Source of the DNA: Asaia sp037151935
GTDB taxonomy: Bacteria; Pseudomonadota; Alphaproteobacteria; Acetobacterales; Acetobacteraceae
Length of the DNA stretch: 64,000 nt
Direction of reading: 5' to 3'
Assembly: GCF_051628905.1 (NCBI RefSeq)
Contig: NZ_CP157575.1
Span: forward strand, 248,001 to 312,000
The position numbers and the translations under genes are program-made. Positions 26,315 through 35,659 of this stretch are shown in pieces. The notes below the pieces were generated by a model that worked only from the letters and a program-made list of their open reading frames with translations, had not been told where the DNA came from and did not search any database. The number at the start of each line of letters is the position of its first letter. The first letter of the stretch is position 1.

Positions 26315-27826
26315 TCACATCGTCGAGACCCGAGCATCCAGTCGTTGCCAACCCAATCGCTTAGCGAGATGATCAAACATTGGTGTAGTGTCGTTCTCTG
26401 CTCCACGTAGGCGCAGCCCCAACCCTATCAGGGCATTCCCAAGCATCAGGATCCGACTGCCTTCAGCGTGGCCCTCCGGTGAGAACTGCTCGACAAGCCA
26501 AGAGAATGCAGAAACACCACCATATGTTGGCCGTGGCTCGAACAGTTTTCCCGCCTCGCCGACCTCGCCCAAGGCGTTGAGATCATAGGCAAATGGATAG
26601 GCCCGGCTAATACGGTCGAGCGGGGTGGCATCCATATGCGCGAAGCAATCGGCAATGCGGTTGATCGCCCGGTCGGAAATCGCATCAAGTTGGCCCGTAA
26701 CCATCGCGGTCTCCACGATATAGGCATGTGACAAGCCATTGAGGAAGAAGTTGGCACCGGGATCTACAACATCAAGAAAACGAAGTAGATCGTCGACGAT
26801 TGTTTTCTCTGCGCCGATCTCCTCCGAAATCTTGTCAAGATTATGCAAGGCGATGAGGTAATACAATCCCTGGTGCATCTTCTCCGCCGGTTCCAGCTCG
26901 GCCCATAGCGGCTTCAGTTCGGCCAGCCGATTGTGCCCCATCGTCGCATAGGATGTACGCCCCGAAACTGCGATAGCGTTCAGCATCGTTACACGCGGGT
27001 AGATCTTGACATAGGCCGGCGAGATCGGCTGTGGAAAGCGCAGCGGAAAGTTGATTTCGTCATCTCGATCGACATACTCCAGCACATCCCTCATGAAGTC
27101 ATGACCGTCGTCGAAAATCATCCCGTCCAGTCCGATCGCCGACAGCGCCGAAAACAGCATCGAGCAGCCACGTCCCCTGAAAAAGGGGGACGGAACCGTT
27201 TGGATCAGGCCTAGCGCCTCCCGCACACGATTGCGGCGGCCCGCAGTAAGTTTCTCCTGAAGTCCCGCCTGCCCCATCCCCAGAAAGAGCGACGTATAGG
27301 CGAATAACTTCTCGTATTCACCGTGGTTGCCGGCATTCTCGTCCTTGATCTGGTCTGGTTGGATGCGATCGACCATCGCCAGCATTTCTTCGGCAAAATC
27401 ATACTCGGCATTGACCAGCAACGCGATATCCAGATGCAGTTTGGCAAAAGCGTCGAATAGAATGCCACCGCCGACGACAGCGTAATAAGGATTTTTCTCT
27501 GACCGAAGCGCATCCGTAAGTTTGCATGTGGTCGTTATAAGCCGGTCGTTGTTTACTCTGACGCCCGGATTAGATACCTCAACTGCAAAGTCTGCCAAGA
27601 GCAGCGCGAAACGTAGATAGCCCTCAGGCGCGGAGATTTTGCGAAGCAGGATATCGCGCGCCTGATGAACAAGGGATCCGAGATGCTCGTTGTAATCGAC
27701 GGGATACTGGCCAAGGGAGAGCCCGCGTACCATCCTACTCCAGGGCGTGCAGATAACACGAGATTCGGGAGCCAGAGCCGCCATGCCGAAGCGCGACAAT
27801 GCGGAATTGGGCGTTGTGACCATCAT
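26315..27826 (-). CDS. Unknown helical protein in acyltransferase operon
   Basis: A 503-residue soluble protein that I do not recognise. It has no signal peptide or membrane helix. It is rich in regularly spaced helical stretches with aromatic and His/Asp positions (L-F-L-G-M-G-Q-A-G-L-Q-E, R-G-R-G-C-S-M-L-F-S-A-L, H-N-L-D-K-I, G-L-S-H-A-Y-I-V-E-T), which would fit an alpha/alpha-barrel such as those of terpene cyclase- or LanC-like enzymes; this is only a guess. An AAGGA box precedes the ATG pair at 27826. It lies 81 bp after the kinase-like gene, same strand. Confidence 0.6.
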   Translation of the reverse strand: MMVTTPNSALSRFGMAALAPESRVICTPWSRMVRGLSLGQYPVDYNEHLGSLVHQARDILLRKISAPEGYLRFALLLADFAVEVSNPGVRVNNDRLITTTCKLTDALRSEKNPYYAVVGGGILFDAFAKLHLDIALLVNAEYDFAEEMLAMVDRIQPDQIKDENAGNHGEYEKLFAYTSLFLGMGQAGLQEKLTAGRRNRVREALGLIQTVPSPFFRGRGCSMLFSALSAIGLDGMIFDDGHDFMRDVLEYVDRDDEINFPLRFPQPISPAYVKIYPRVTMLNAIAVSGRTSYATMGHNRLAELKPLWAELEPAEKMHQGLYYLIALHNLDKISEEIGAEKTIVDDLLRFLDVVDPGANFFLNGLSHAYIVETAMVTGQLDAISDRAINRIADCFAHMDATPLDRISRAYPFAYDLNALGEVGEAGKLFEPRPTYGGVSAFSWLVEQFSPEGHAEGSRILMLGNALIGLGLRLRGAENDTTPMFDHLAKRLGWQRLDARVSTM

Positions 27827-27907
27827 ATTTTTCCTTCGAGGAGCCTCAGCGGCCGGCGACTATGTCCGCCCGGGAATTAGGTCTCAGGAGACCCGTCAAT
27901 TCGTCAG

Positions 27908-29287
27908 TCACGGTTCCATCATGTCTGCCAACGCCGGTTCGGATAGAGACGGCCCTCCGTAGTCTGGCAGGGGGACGCCTAGGAACTTCCTGCGTTTGCC
28001 CTCGAGCATTTCGAGTGCCCAGTTCAACCAGCGGATTCCCTCGCAGAAGATAGCGACCGGGCGCCGCTGCACGAGATACGAGTCGACTAGGCTGCCGTCG
28101 AGTTCCATCTGGAAATGGAATGGCGGCATGGCGGTGAAATGAGCCCCCATCACGAACACAAACCGAACCAGCCAGTGGGGATCCTCGGCAACAGCGGCGG
28201 ACTGAGGATTGTCGAGATCATACAGCTTGCGCATCACCGGAGCGAAGTAGCGCTCCATCCCCATGACATCAGGATGTTCGTCGATGTCAATGTTGCGCTC
28301 GGTCAGATCCTCGACCCTATAGGAGCGCTCATACGGATTGCCCTGTTCATAGCGGATTTCGACCTCTGGTGAGCGTCCCTCCCCGACCGAGACTGAAAGA
28401 TCGAAGTGCTCGTGATGCACTTCGTCGTAGTGACCGAGCGAATTGTGCCAAGGCTTGTTATCGTACATCGGGTCGTCGCGCGTCTCAGCGCCTTCGCTAT
28501 TGAACCCTATCGCCCGCGGATCGAGGAACCGCAAATCGATCGAGGCTGCCGTAATCGCGTCCAATGCGGCCTCGATATCTACTGCCGGTGCGCTTGCCTC
28601 AATCAGCGCCTGGGCACGGACCAAAGGCGCTACCTCATTGATCTTGATATTCTCGGTGTTGGTGTCACCCATGACGAGGGCATGGAAGCGTGGCTCGAGC
28701 ATGTCGCAATAGGCCGCGTTTTCCCGCAGGATGCTCAGGATCGTCCGGAAGTTTCGGTAGCGTACCCCGTTGATAATAATGTGGCTCGTATCCAATAGTT
28801 TTTCGTTGAAGGCATTTGGCGCCGTGCTGCGGCATAGATCGAGGCGATCTTCGATCTTACGGAAATAGGATGCCTCCAGCGTATCGCCCGGAGACCTTAC
28901 GCGTCGCAGGCTGTGCACGTCGTTGCGCAGTACGAGAGCGATCTGCTCGTAGATACGGGCCATAATCGCTGGTGGCGGACTGCAACGCTCGACATAGCGG
29001 CTGACCTCCTCTCCCGGCACGAAGCTCATCTCATAGATTAGTTCCTTGAAAGTGAGCCGGTCCGTTTCCTTGAAATAATGGGTCGGCACCTGAATCTCGC
29101 GCTCAAGGATATCAAATACGTGCGGAAAGTAGCGCCGCGCTGGGTCCGGTAGGGCCTGCAGGAATTCAGCCTGCCGCTTGGCCTTGGTGAAGGGCGGCAG
29201 CATGACGCCGGTCCCCTCCGGATTCCAGCCAACTGCTATTAGGGCTTCGCTCAGGATCTTCCGAACGATGACATTTTCATGCTGCAT
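27908..29287 (-). CDS. Kinase-fold phosphotransferase-like protein
   Basis: A 459-residue protein with an aminoglycoside-phosphotransferase-like core. A hinge-like segment lies at residues 82-95 (E-L-I-Y-E-M-S-F-V-P-G-E-E). A Brenner-type motif follows at 202-213 (H-A-L-V-M-G-D-T-N-T-E-N: catalytic D208, N213), then a metal-binding D256 in F-L-D-P-R. The C-terminal about 190 residues are extra and rich in Asp/His/Trp. It probably phosphorylates a small molecule. GGAGG sits 6 nt before the ATG, which overlaps the 3' end of the acyltransferase gene by 11 bp. Substrate unknown. Confidence 0.6.
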   Translation of the reverse strand: MQHENVIVRKILSEALIAVGWNPEGTGVMLPPFTKAKRQAEFLQALPDPARRYFPHVFDILEREIQVPTHYFKETDRLTFKELIYEMSFVPGEEVSRYVERCSPPPAIMARIYEQIALVLRNDVHSLRRVRSPGDTLEASYFRKIEDRLDLCRSTAPNAFNEKLLDTSHIIINGVRYRNFRTILSILRENAAYCDMLEPRFHALVMGDTNTENIKINEVAPLVRAQALIEASAPAVDIEAALDAITAASIDLRFLDPRAIGFNSEGAETRDDPMYDNKPWHNSLGHYDEVHHEHFDLSVSVGEGRSPEVEIRYEQGNPYERSYRVEDLTERNIDIDEHPDVMGMERYFAPVMRKLYDLDNPQSAAVAEDPHWLVRFVFVMGAHFTAMPPFHFQMELDGSLVDSYLVQRRPVAIFCEGIRWLNWALEMLEGKRRKFLGVPLPDYGGPSLSEPALADMMEP

Positions 29288-31733
29288 GGTGGTCCTCCGC
29301 GGTGACGAACATAGTCATGGATTCACTACCGCCCTTTCCAAAACCCAGGACGCGCTCGCCGAGTTTGACGTAGGAAAAGACCGTGCTGCTCAGAATCTTC
29401 CGGCCGCGCGCAAAATGCAGAACGCGCTGGTTGTCGCTAGTGAGGGACGAGAAACATCCGTGTTCCAAGGCTTCGAGGTGCGCGTTATGGCTGCGTTGAG
29501 CAATTTGTTCCGCCGTAGACACGACGGTTACCGCGACGCCATAGGGCGCCGTGTCGAATATCCCCTCGCCGTGATCCGCGCCCAGGCAAACAATCTGGAC
29601 ATCGCCATTGAGACGAAGCGAACAGCGCCGTTGCTCGGCAAGAGGCAGTTCGAACAGGCCCCGCGTAGTGGACGCGATATCCTTGGCCGCCGTTATCGGT
29701 ACGCCAGTTACTGAGACAAGCGGGGCCGCAGCGTCCCGAAGCCGCCCGAGAACGTCATCGCGTCCGACATTCGGCGTTTCGTCCACTAGGATGGCGCCTC
29801 GCAGGTGACCGGAATACAGCGTTACGGCGTCTTCGGGATCCAGCGCATCCGCGGCACAGAGCGCTACGCACCACCCTAATACGTCACCGCTCGCGAAATA
29901 ATAGTCGTGTGAAAGGAAGATCGCCGGACGTTCTGCTCGCAACAGGATCAGCAGTGCGAGTTGATGGAGGATCTGAAACGTTGCAACCGCCTGCGGGGAT
30001 ATCACACCGACCGGACTCGGCCCCGTCTCATCCGCCTTGGCGTCAAACGACAGTGTAGACGTAAACTTTTCATAGAGCGCCGCGACCTCCTTGTGATGTT
30101 CAGCCATGCGGCGGGCGCTGCGGATTAGGTCAAGCACCGGAGCGCCGTCTAGACGGCTAAAATGGAAGACTAGCGCCTCCGGCGTCCAGCGACCGGTGGA
30201 ACACCGGGCCGTCACCGAACCATCCGGCTTGAGTATCTTAATCTCCGTGGTCACGCGTCCCAGCGTATGGCTGTCCCCCACGACACATTTCTTAGCTTGT
30301 ACCTGAAGCGCGAGTTCTCCTCCCGCAAGATCGAGATCGTCGCACGCGGCGGAGGTGTGCTGGTAGATTTCTAAAAACCGTCGCAGCGAGGGCGATAAAG
30401 GACTCGGTGAACTCACTTGGAAGGCCGAAATCATCCTCGTAAATTCCCGGAGCATGAATTCTCGGATCACGGGATAGCGTGCAGGTAGACCAAACATACG
30501 CCTCAACACAGCAAAATCACCGTCCCGGAGTTGTGTCTTTCCATCGGTATCTCGCGCTGTAACGCAGCCAACCTCCTGCAGCAGCGTCGTGGCCGCTACG
30601 AGGGCGTCCGTATCTTCCTGTCCACCGGCATAGGCGATCGCCGGCAGAGTGATGCCATTATCGACAAGAAGCCGCACCGATTTGCTGCCTTGGCCCAGTT
30701 CGAGCACGACGTTGCCGCCAACCTGTTCGCAATTGTCAGCAGTTCGTCGAGATTGCATAACGCGATCGATGATGGACAAAACGGCATCGCGCACGTCCGC
30801 AGCCTTATGGACGATACGATTTGCATGATTGCAGATCAGCGGCGTGTGTGCGTCCCGGAACTGGATACCCTCGTTGTCCATCATTCGTGCGAATGCTTCG
30901 CGCACAGGCGCCATTCGGATCGCGTGTGCAATGAAATGTGTCGGCTCTTTCAGCTCTGTCACAGCGATGTCCGGGAAGTTGCGCATGAAAAGTCCGAAGC
31001 TTTCCCTAACACCAGTCCGGACGTAGACATTTGCCTGGTTCGCGGCGTAGGTCTTGTGCAGTTCCACGTCGAATACGTCATAGACATCACCGATCGCGGC
31101 CAGGACGCGATGCACGACGTCCGGATGACCCGTCAGCGCCACGACATGCGCGGGTTGAAGCGCAAGAGGCTGTGTGATGCCGACAGCGGCAAGCATCTTG
31201 GCGACACGTGCCTGCAAAGGCGATGACGATGACACGCCCTCGGCGCCGACAAGGATGAAGGGGGCCAGCGCATGGGCGATTTTCGTGCCGTCGGCTACGG
31301 ACAAGGCGCCCGCGGCGACCGCCGCAGTTATGATGCCGAAGCTTTCGCCGGTGAACGCCACAAAATGGATGTCCGTCCCGTTTCGTCGCACGGCATCGAT
31401 GAGATAGCGGTGCAAAGCGATCCCGTGAGCCAGCAGAGCTGCACCCAGGAATGCCTGCCGCTCTATCCGTTCACCAGGAATATTCGAATCCCGCAAAACG
31501 AGGCGCTCGGGATCATAGCCCAGAGCTGCCCCCGCTTCCGAGAAGACTTGCCGAACAACAGGCAAGCCACACGCGAACAGATCACGTTCGAGTTCGCGAT
31601 ACGCCGAGCGGCTGCCTAGTCCGGGGAAGAAGCCGACTGGCCTCATCGTGATGATCCCAGGCGCGGGCGTCTGCTCAACTGACTCGCCTTCGAAGGTGAT
31701 TTCACGGTCTTCATTTTTCGGACTGCTGCTCAT
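29277..31733 (-). CDS. FabD-like acyltransferase domain protein
   Basis: An 818-residue protein. Residues about 30-380 resemble malonyl/acyl-CoA:ACP transacylases: F-P-G-L-G-S at 36-41 (usual F-P-G-Q-G-S), nucleophile S131 in G-E-S-F-G with following A-A-V-A-A-G-A-L-S, a later A-H-A-I-R-M-A-P at the catalytic-His position, and L-I-C-N-H at the usual N motif. The remaining about 440 residues are unfamiliar and may include a second acyl-binding module. I start at ATG 31733 (GAGG upstream); an earlier TTG at 31766 is less likely. First gene of the unknown operon. No ketosynthase or ACP is nearby, so the acyl acceptor is unclear. Confidence 0.65.
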   Translation of the reverse strand: MSSSPKNEDREITFEGESVEQTPAPGIITMRPVGFFPGLGSRSAYRELERDLFACGLPVVRQVFSEAGAALGYDPERLVLRDSNIPGERIERQAFLGAALLAHGIALHRYLIDAVRRNGTDIHFVAFTGESFGIITAAVAAGALSVADGTKIAHALAPFILVGAEGVSSSSPLQARVAKMLAAVGITQPLALQPAHVVALTGHPDVVHRVLAAIGDVYDVFDVELHKTYAANQANVYVRTGVRESFGLFMRNFPDIAVTELKEPTHFIAHAIRMAPVREAFARMMDNEGIQFRDAHTPLICNHANRIVHKAADVRDAVLSIIDRVMQSRRTADNCEQVGGNVVLELGQGSKSVRLLVDNGITLPAIAYAGGQEDTDALVAATTLLQEVGCVTARDTDGKTQLRDGDFAVLRRMFGLPARYPVIREFMLREFTRMISAFQVSSPSPLSPSLRRFLEIYQHTSAACDDLDLAGGELALQVQAKKCVVGDSHTLGRVTTEIKILKPDGSVTARCSTGRWTPEALVFHFSRLDGAPVLDLIRSARRMAEHHKEVAALYEKFTSTLSFDAKADETGPSPVGVISPQAVATFQILHQLALLILLRAERPAIFLSHDYYFASGDVLGWCVALCAADALDPEDAVTLYSGHLRGAILVDETPNVGRDDVLGRLRDAAAPLVSVTGVPITAAKDIASTTRGLFELPLAEQRRCSLRLNGDVQIVCLGADHGEGIFDTAPYGVAVTVVSTAEQIAQRSHNAHLEALEHGCFSSLTSDNQRVLHFARGRKILSSTVFSYVKLGERVLGFGKGGSESMTMFVTAEDHHAA

Positions 31734-31766
31734 TGGCACTAACCTCTTCGGAAAACAGTCTTGCAA

Positions 31767-32540
31767 TATCGGCGCGTCCGACGGTGTCCTTCGCGTTCAC
31801 TGCAACGGGCGGGGGATGAACTGAGCCCTCACTCCCAAAGCACCGACCAAGGCGACGAAAATCAAATCTGAACGGATGAAGCCGTCGGCGACGCCCATTC
31901 TTGCAATTCATCCCATGTTTGAGTCAATGACTTATTTGCTCGCTCGCTTCACATGTCGATTTCGGCCATGAAAGCATCGGCGTGGTATGAAAGATAATCC
32001 GACGTTCTTGCCAGCCAGCGGGCTACAGATATGCTGCGGAACGCTTGCGTCCGATCGAAATGATCGTCCGCAGGAGTTTTATTCTGTTCCTTCGTGGTTA
32101 GCGACGGTTTGACGCGATGTAACGGACGACGGCGCAGGTTCCCTTCCATCAGGCATCCTCGGACGTCGTCAAGAACAGGGCCAAAGTAAAATCTCAAATC
32201 TCGCCAATCCAACGATTATCACCGGCGGAAGCTTGGTATCCGTCTGATCCGCTTGACCAGAAACCTAACGCAGAGGCGGATCAGATTAGGCTCGCCCGAT
32301 CAGTATGCTCAAAGCTGTGGATGGAAGCATACATCTTGGCAGAAGAGGTGCCACTCGGCCATCGAGTAAGCCTTCTTCGATTAATCACTACGGAGGGGGG
32401 CGACCCCCCCCGGCCAGCCAAAAAGACGCTACGCGCCGCCAAACCACGATTGTTGTTCAAACGAGCCTTAAACGGCGCGGCATAGTTTGTTGCCTTCTGC
32501 GCTTCGAACGATTGGTTGGTCCCGTCTTTGCTGATGCAGA
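31767..32540. other. Intergenic region upstream of acyltransferase operon
   Basis: Probably holds the operon promoter. A 66-codon minus frame at 31711-31911 overlaps the acyltransferase start but resembles no family; its last 29 codons from a GTG could be a leader. An 87-codon minus frame at 31949-32212 is also unsupported. A G6-CGA-C8 near-palindrome is at 32395-32411. Confidence 0.35.
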
Positions 32541-32546
32541 TCGTCT

Positions 32547-32852
32547 TTACTCCAGCACGTTCGCGAACCGAGGTGTCGTAAATAGCGAGTCCTGGTCCGT
32601 ATTGAAGATCTTCGGTGCGTCGTAGCGGATCAGAGTCTTCTGGTGCGTGTCAATGCAGAATTCGTCATCCACTGTGCTCGGCAGCCGCCAGTGCAGCACC
32701 TTGCAGATTGCCCAGTGCATGATAGCCACGAGGTAAAAAAAACCCTTCAGCATCGGGATACAGGTGATATCCCTGCACCATACCTCGTCCGGCCGTTCGA
32801 TCGCCACATCCCGTGATAGATATGGATATTTCCGATGCGCAGCATGGGGCAC
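32547..32852 (-). pseudogene. IS3 family transposase OrfB fragment
   Basis: About 100 codons matching the DDE region of IS3 OrfB: H-R-K-Y-P-Y-L-S-R-D, then R-P-D-E-V-W-C-R-D-I-T-C-I-P (first Asp) and F-N-T-D-Q-D-S-L-F-T (second Asp region, usually D-Q-G-S-Q-F-T). Both ends are missing. It is a decayed fragment lying between the acyltransferase operon and the quinone reductase. Confidence 0.7.
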
Positions 32853-32927
32853 GGTCGTGCTCGGCTACTGGCAGATCGTTTGCGAGCCCGTTCGCGCCAT
32901 TAGCCGACGAGCCCACCTGCGCTAAGC

Positions 32928-33773
32928 TCATATGTAGTTGGCTACCGCGGCAGTATCCCTTCGGGACGTGCCGAGATGCTCAACGGGATCTCCAGGTTGC
33001 ACCAAGTGGATCCGCACACCTGTCTCATCGCCACCAAGACCGGGCTTGAGCACTTGCTGTCCGTCGTAGTGGCCACCATTTTGAGTGCGATACGGGATCG
33101 GCGTGTCGGTAAAGAGATTTACCAGCCGGACCTTGAAGGCGGCGGCGACTTCGAGCCAACGCTCTTCCGACATGCGGTCGCTTTGGTAAACAGGGAAGGG
33201 CTCCATGACCTCCATGCCCGGATAGAAGAGCTGCCCGTGCTGAATGGGCCATAGGATCTCGTCAAGGCGGCCATTCACGCCGCGCTCACTATAGTGCGGC
33301 TCGCGACCGCCGATGTTGACGACAACCATCGCCCGCCGGCCGGCGAGCGTCCCTTCGCCAAAGCGGTCGCCCCAGCGCTCACCACCATGCTCACCGACAC
33401 CGTAGGCGAAGCCAAGCGCATAGACGCGCTCGACCCAGCCTTTCAGGATCGCCGGCGTACTGTACCACCACAGCGGGAAGGTGAGGATAACCGCATCCGC
33501 CCACAGCAGCTTCTGTTGCTCGGCCACGACGTCAGCGGGCTGCGTGCCCGTTGCGAAGGCGTTGCCCGATTCCGATGCATAATGCAGCCTGTCGGCGTTC
33601 TTACGCTTTGGGAAGTCGGCTGCGTCAGCGACGGCCTTCCAGTGCATAGCATACAGGTCGGAAACCTTGACCAGATGGCCCTGCGCGGTCAGGGTCTCAA
33701 CAGCGAGATTCTTCAGGGAACTCGTGAGTGACTGGGCTTCGGAATGGGCATGGACAATCAGAATGTTGCTCAT
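32928..33773 (-). CDS. NAD(P)H dehydrogenase (quinone), flavodoxin-like fold
   Basis: A 281-residue NQO1/MdaB/KefF-type FMN or FAD reductase. It has N-I-L-I-V-H-A-H at the start, then F-P-L-W-W-Y-S-T-P-A-I-L-K-G-W-V-E-R-V at about 100 (the family flavin-site motif), and G-R-R-A-M-V-V-V-N-I-G-G. It would reduce quinones or nitro compounds by two electrons in the cytoplasm. The start is ATG 33773, since the 135 codons of open frame upstream are antisense to lysR. Divergent from a lysR at 33886. A close paralogue is at 56474-57256. Confidence 0.9.
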   Translation of the reverse strand: MSNILIVHAHSEAQSLTSSLKNLAVETLTAQGHLVKVSDLYAMHWKAVADAADFPKRKNADRLHYASESGNAFATGTQPADVVAEQQKLLWADAVILTFPLWWYSTPAILKGWVERVYALGFAYGVGEHGGERWGDRFGEGTLAGRRAMVVVNIGGREPHYSERGVNGRLDEILWPIQHGQLFYPGMEVMEPFPVYQSDRMSEERWLEVAAAFKVRLVNLFTDTPIPYRTQNGGHYDGQQVLKPGLGGDETGVRIHLVQPGDPVEHLGTSRRDTAAVANYI

Positions 33774-33885
33774 ACGGGGATCCTGAACAAGAAATGGAAC
33801 GGGCGGTTTTCGACCGTTCGCCTTAAAGCTAGGGACCTCCTCGGCATTCTTGAAATCAAACAGTCTATGTGCTGGTATCCATAAT

Positions 33886-34788
33886 ATGGATGCGAGCCGG
33901 CTTGACTTAAATTTGCTTGTCACTCTCGACACGCTACTGTTCGAGAAAAATGTCACCCATGCTGCTCGGCGATTGAATATGAGCCAGCCCGCACTGTCGA
34001 CGCGCCTAGCACGGTTACGCGACATCTTCGACGATCCGCTGCTGATCCCGGCGCAACGCGGTATGGTGCCGACACAGAAGGCACTAGAATTACAGCCGCG
34101 CTTGCACGAGGCGCTCGAAGCAGTCCGCCAAGTCGTGGCAACAGACTCTGCATTTGATCCATCCCAAGCAAAAGGCACTATCTGTATTGCAGCCAGCGAT
34201 TACACGCAAAGCGCTTTGCTCCTGCCGCTGGTCCATATTTTACGGCGGGAAGCGCCGGGTCTTCGTGTTGCGTGGCTCAACCTCGACCTCACGGTCCTGC
34301 ACTGCCAGATGGAGCGCGGAGCGGTTGATCTCGCCGTAGACCTCCCGCAAGTGGTGCCAAGGCAGTTACGGATGCGTGGGCTATGTCGTGAAGAGTATGT
34401 TCTAATCGCGCGAAACGGGCACCCTCACATCAAGGGCACCATCGACCTCGACCTGTTCTGCTGCCTTGATCACATCATCGTATCACCCGACGGGGGGGGC
34501 TTCGCCGGGCCGACCGATACTGTTCTCGAAGCTATGGGCCGGTCGCGACGTCTTGTGCTCTCCACGCCGGGTTTCCTTATCGTTCCCAAGATCGTCGCGA
34601 ACTCCGACATGATCGCAGTCGTGCCCGCGCGAATTGTCCGGGAGGAAAGAGAGTGGCTACAGGTTCTCGATCCACCGATCAGTGTACCGGGTTTTGAGCT
34701 GGCCTTGTTCTGGCACGACCGAACGACGACGCACCCGGTGCAGCGATGGGTGAGGGAGCGATTAGCCCTACTCGTTAAAAACATCTAG
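33886..34788 (+). CDS. LysR family regulator of quinone reductase
   Basis: A 300-residue LysR protein: HTH D-L-N-L-L-V-T-L-D-T-L-L-F-E-K-N-V-T-H-A-A-R-R-L-N-M-S-Q-P-A-L-S, and effector domain with I-I-V-S-P-D-G-G-G-F-A-G-P-T-D. ATG 33886 gives the usual M-D-x-x-x-L-D-L-N start. It is divergent from the quinone reductase (112 bp between starts), the common arrangement for LysR-controlled redox genes induced by electrophiles or quinones. A paralogue with a nonsense codon is at 55255-56175. Confidence 0.85.
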   Translation: MDASRLDLNLLVTLDTLLFEKNVTHAARRLNMSQPALSTRLARLRDIFDDPLLIPAQRGMVPTQKALELQPRLHEALEAVRQVVATDSAFDPSQAKGTICIAASDYTQSALLLPLVHILRREAPGLRVAWLNLDLTVLHCQMERGAVDLAVDLPQVVPRQLRMRGLCREEYVLIARNGHPHIKGTIDLDLFCCLDHIIVSPDGGGFAGPTDTVLEAMGRSRRLVLSTPGFLIVPKIVANSDMIAVVPARIVREEREWLQVLDPPISVPGFELALFWHDRTTTHPVQRWVRERLALLVKNI

Positions 34789-34969
34789 GCGAGAGTGTTC
34801 CAACCCTTCGGCGATATCGACAGTAGCTCAACTCGGAACGATCAGTAGAATTATATTTGTGATTTTCAGAGAGTTCTGAATCTATGGGTAACTATGACTG
34901 AGAAATCTCAAATAAATGCAGCTATAGCGCTAGTTCGTCCCTTCACAGCCCTGTCCTCGTCGTCCGATG

Positions 34970-35505
34970 CACGGGCACTCTTTTCGCAATGGCAGATGAG
35001 ACTTCTCTGCCCGGTTGTTCAGCCCCTTACGTGAGAAATGCCGTACGGAAAGACGCATTCTGCGTCTTGCTGCTCCGTAGGATTTCAGTCTGTCGGTGAT
35101 CATCCGCATGGGGCGTAAACCCTGCCGCTTCAAAAGCCTGGTCAGTAGCCGCCTAGCTGCTTTGGCATTCCGGCGTGTCTGCAAGATCTCGTCGAAGAAC
35201 ATAGCCATCCTGACCCACCGCCCGCCACAGCCAGTAAACCTAGCTACGGACCACTATCCTGACCTCGTCCAGACGCCAGATATTAGCAGGCCTTGCTGAC
35301 TTGCGTCGCAGGGCGCGGGCATAGGGCGCACCGAATTTGAGGCTCCATCGACGGATAGTCTCATCCGAGACCATAATCCCCCGCTCGAGCAACATTTCCG
35401 CCACGGGACGAAAACTCAGTGGGAAACGGAAATAGAGCCATACCGCAAGCGCTATCAGTTCACGCGGAAAACGGTGCCGTTTGTAGCTCACAGATGACGC
35501 TCTTA
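34970..35505 (-). pseudogene. IS6 family transposase remnant C
   Basis: Minus-strand N-terminal part (Y-K-R-H-R-F-P-R-E-L-I to W-R-L-D-E-V-R-I-V) and, after a frameshift near 35180-35240, the middle part (F-D-E-I-L-Q-T-R-R-N-A-K-A-A-R-R-L, M-I-T-D-R-L-K-S-Y-G, G-L-N-N-R-A-E-K). The C-terminal end is missing after about 34985. A possible left end (GGTGCTGTTACATTA on the minus strand) lies near 35535-35549 and resembles that of the copy at 49332. Confidence 0.7.
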
Positions 35506-35589
35506 TCGCACGCGTCCATATGCTGGAGCTAATGTAACAGCACCCACCAACCTCCCCGATATCAAGCGGATTTAATGAAATTAACAGTT

Positions 35590-35608
35590 GATAACGATTA
35601 TCATTAAC
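35590..35608. promoter_or_regulatory. Fur box upstream of TonB receptor
   Basis: GATAACGATTATCATTAAC matches the 19-bp Fur consensus (GATAATGATAATCATTATC) at 16 positions by my count. It sits about 50 bp before the receptor start, so the receptor/binding-protein operon is probably iron-repressed. Confidence 0.7.
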
Positions 35609-35659
35609 ATTAAGGGTCTGCTACGCTTTTGTATCAAATTTGTTCAACAAGGAGAAAAA

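Noticed and set aside
31711..31911. 66-codon ORF before the acyltransferase as a possible ACP
   Set aside because: No D-S-L phosphopantetheine motif and the first half is Arg-rich and non-helical.
33774..34178. N-terminal extension of the quinone reductase frame
   Set aside because: Antisense to the divergent lysR; the flavin-binding fold begins at ATG 33773 with a ribosome binding site.
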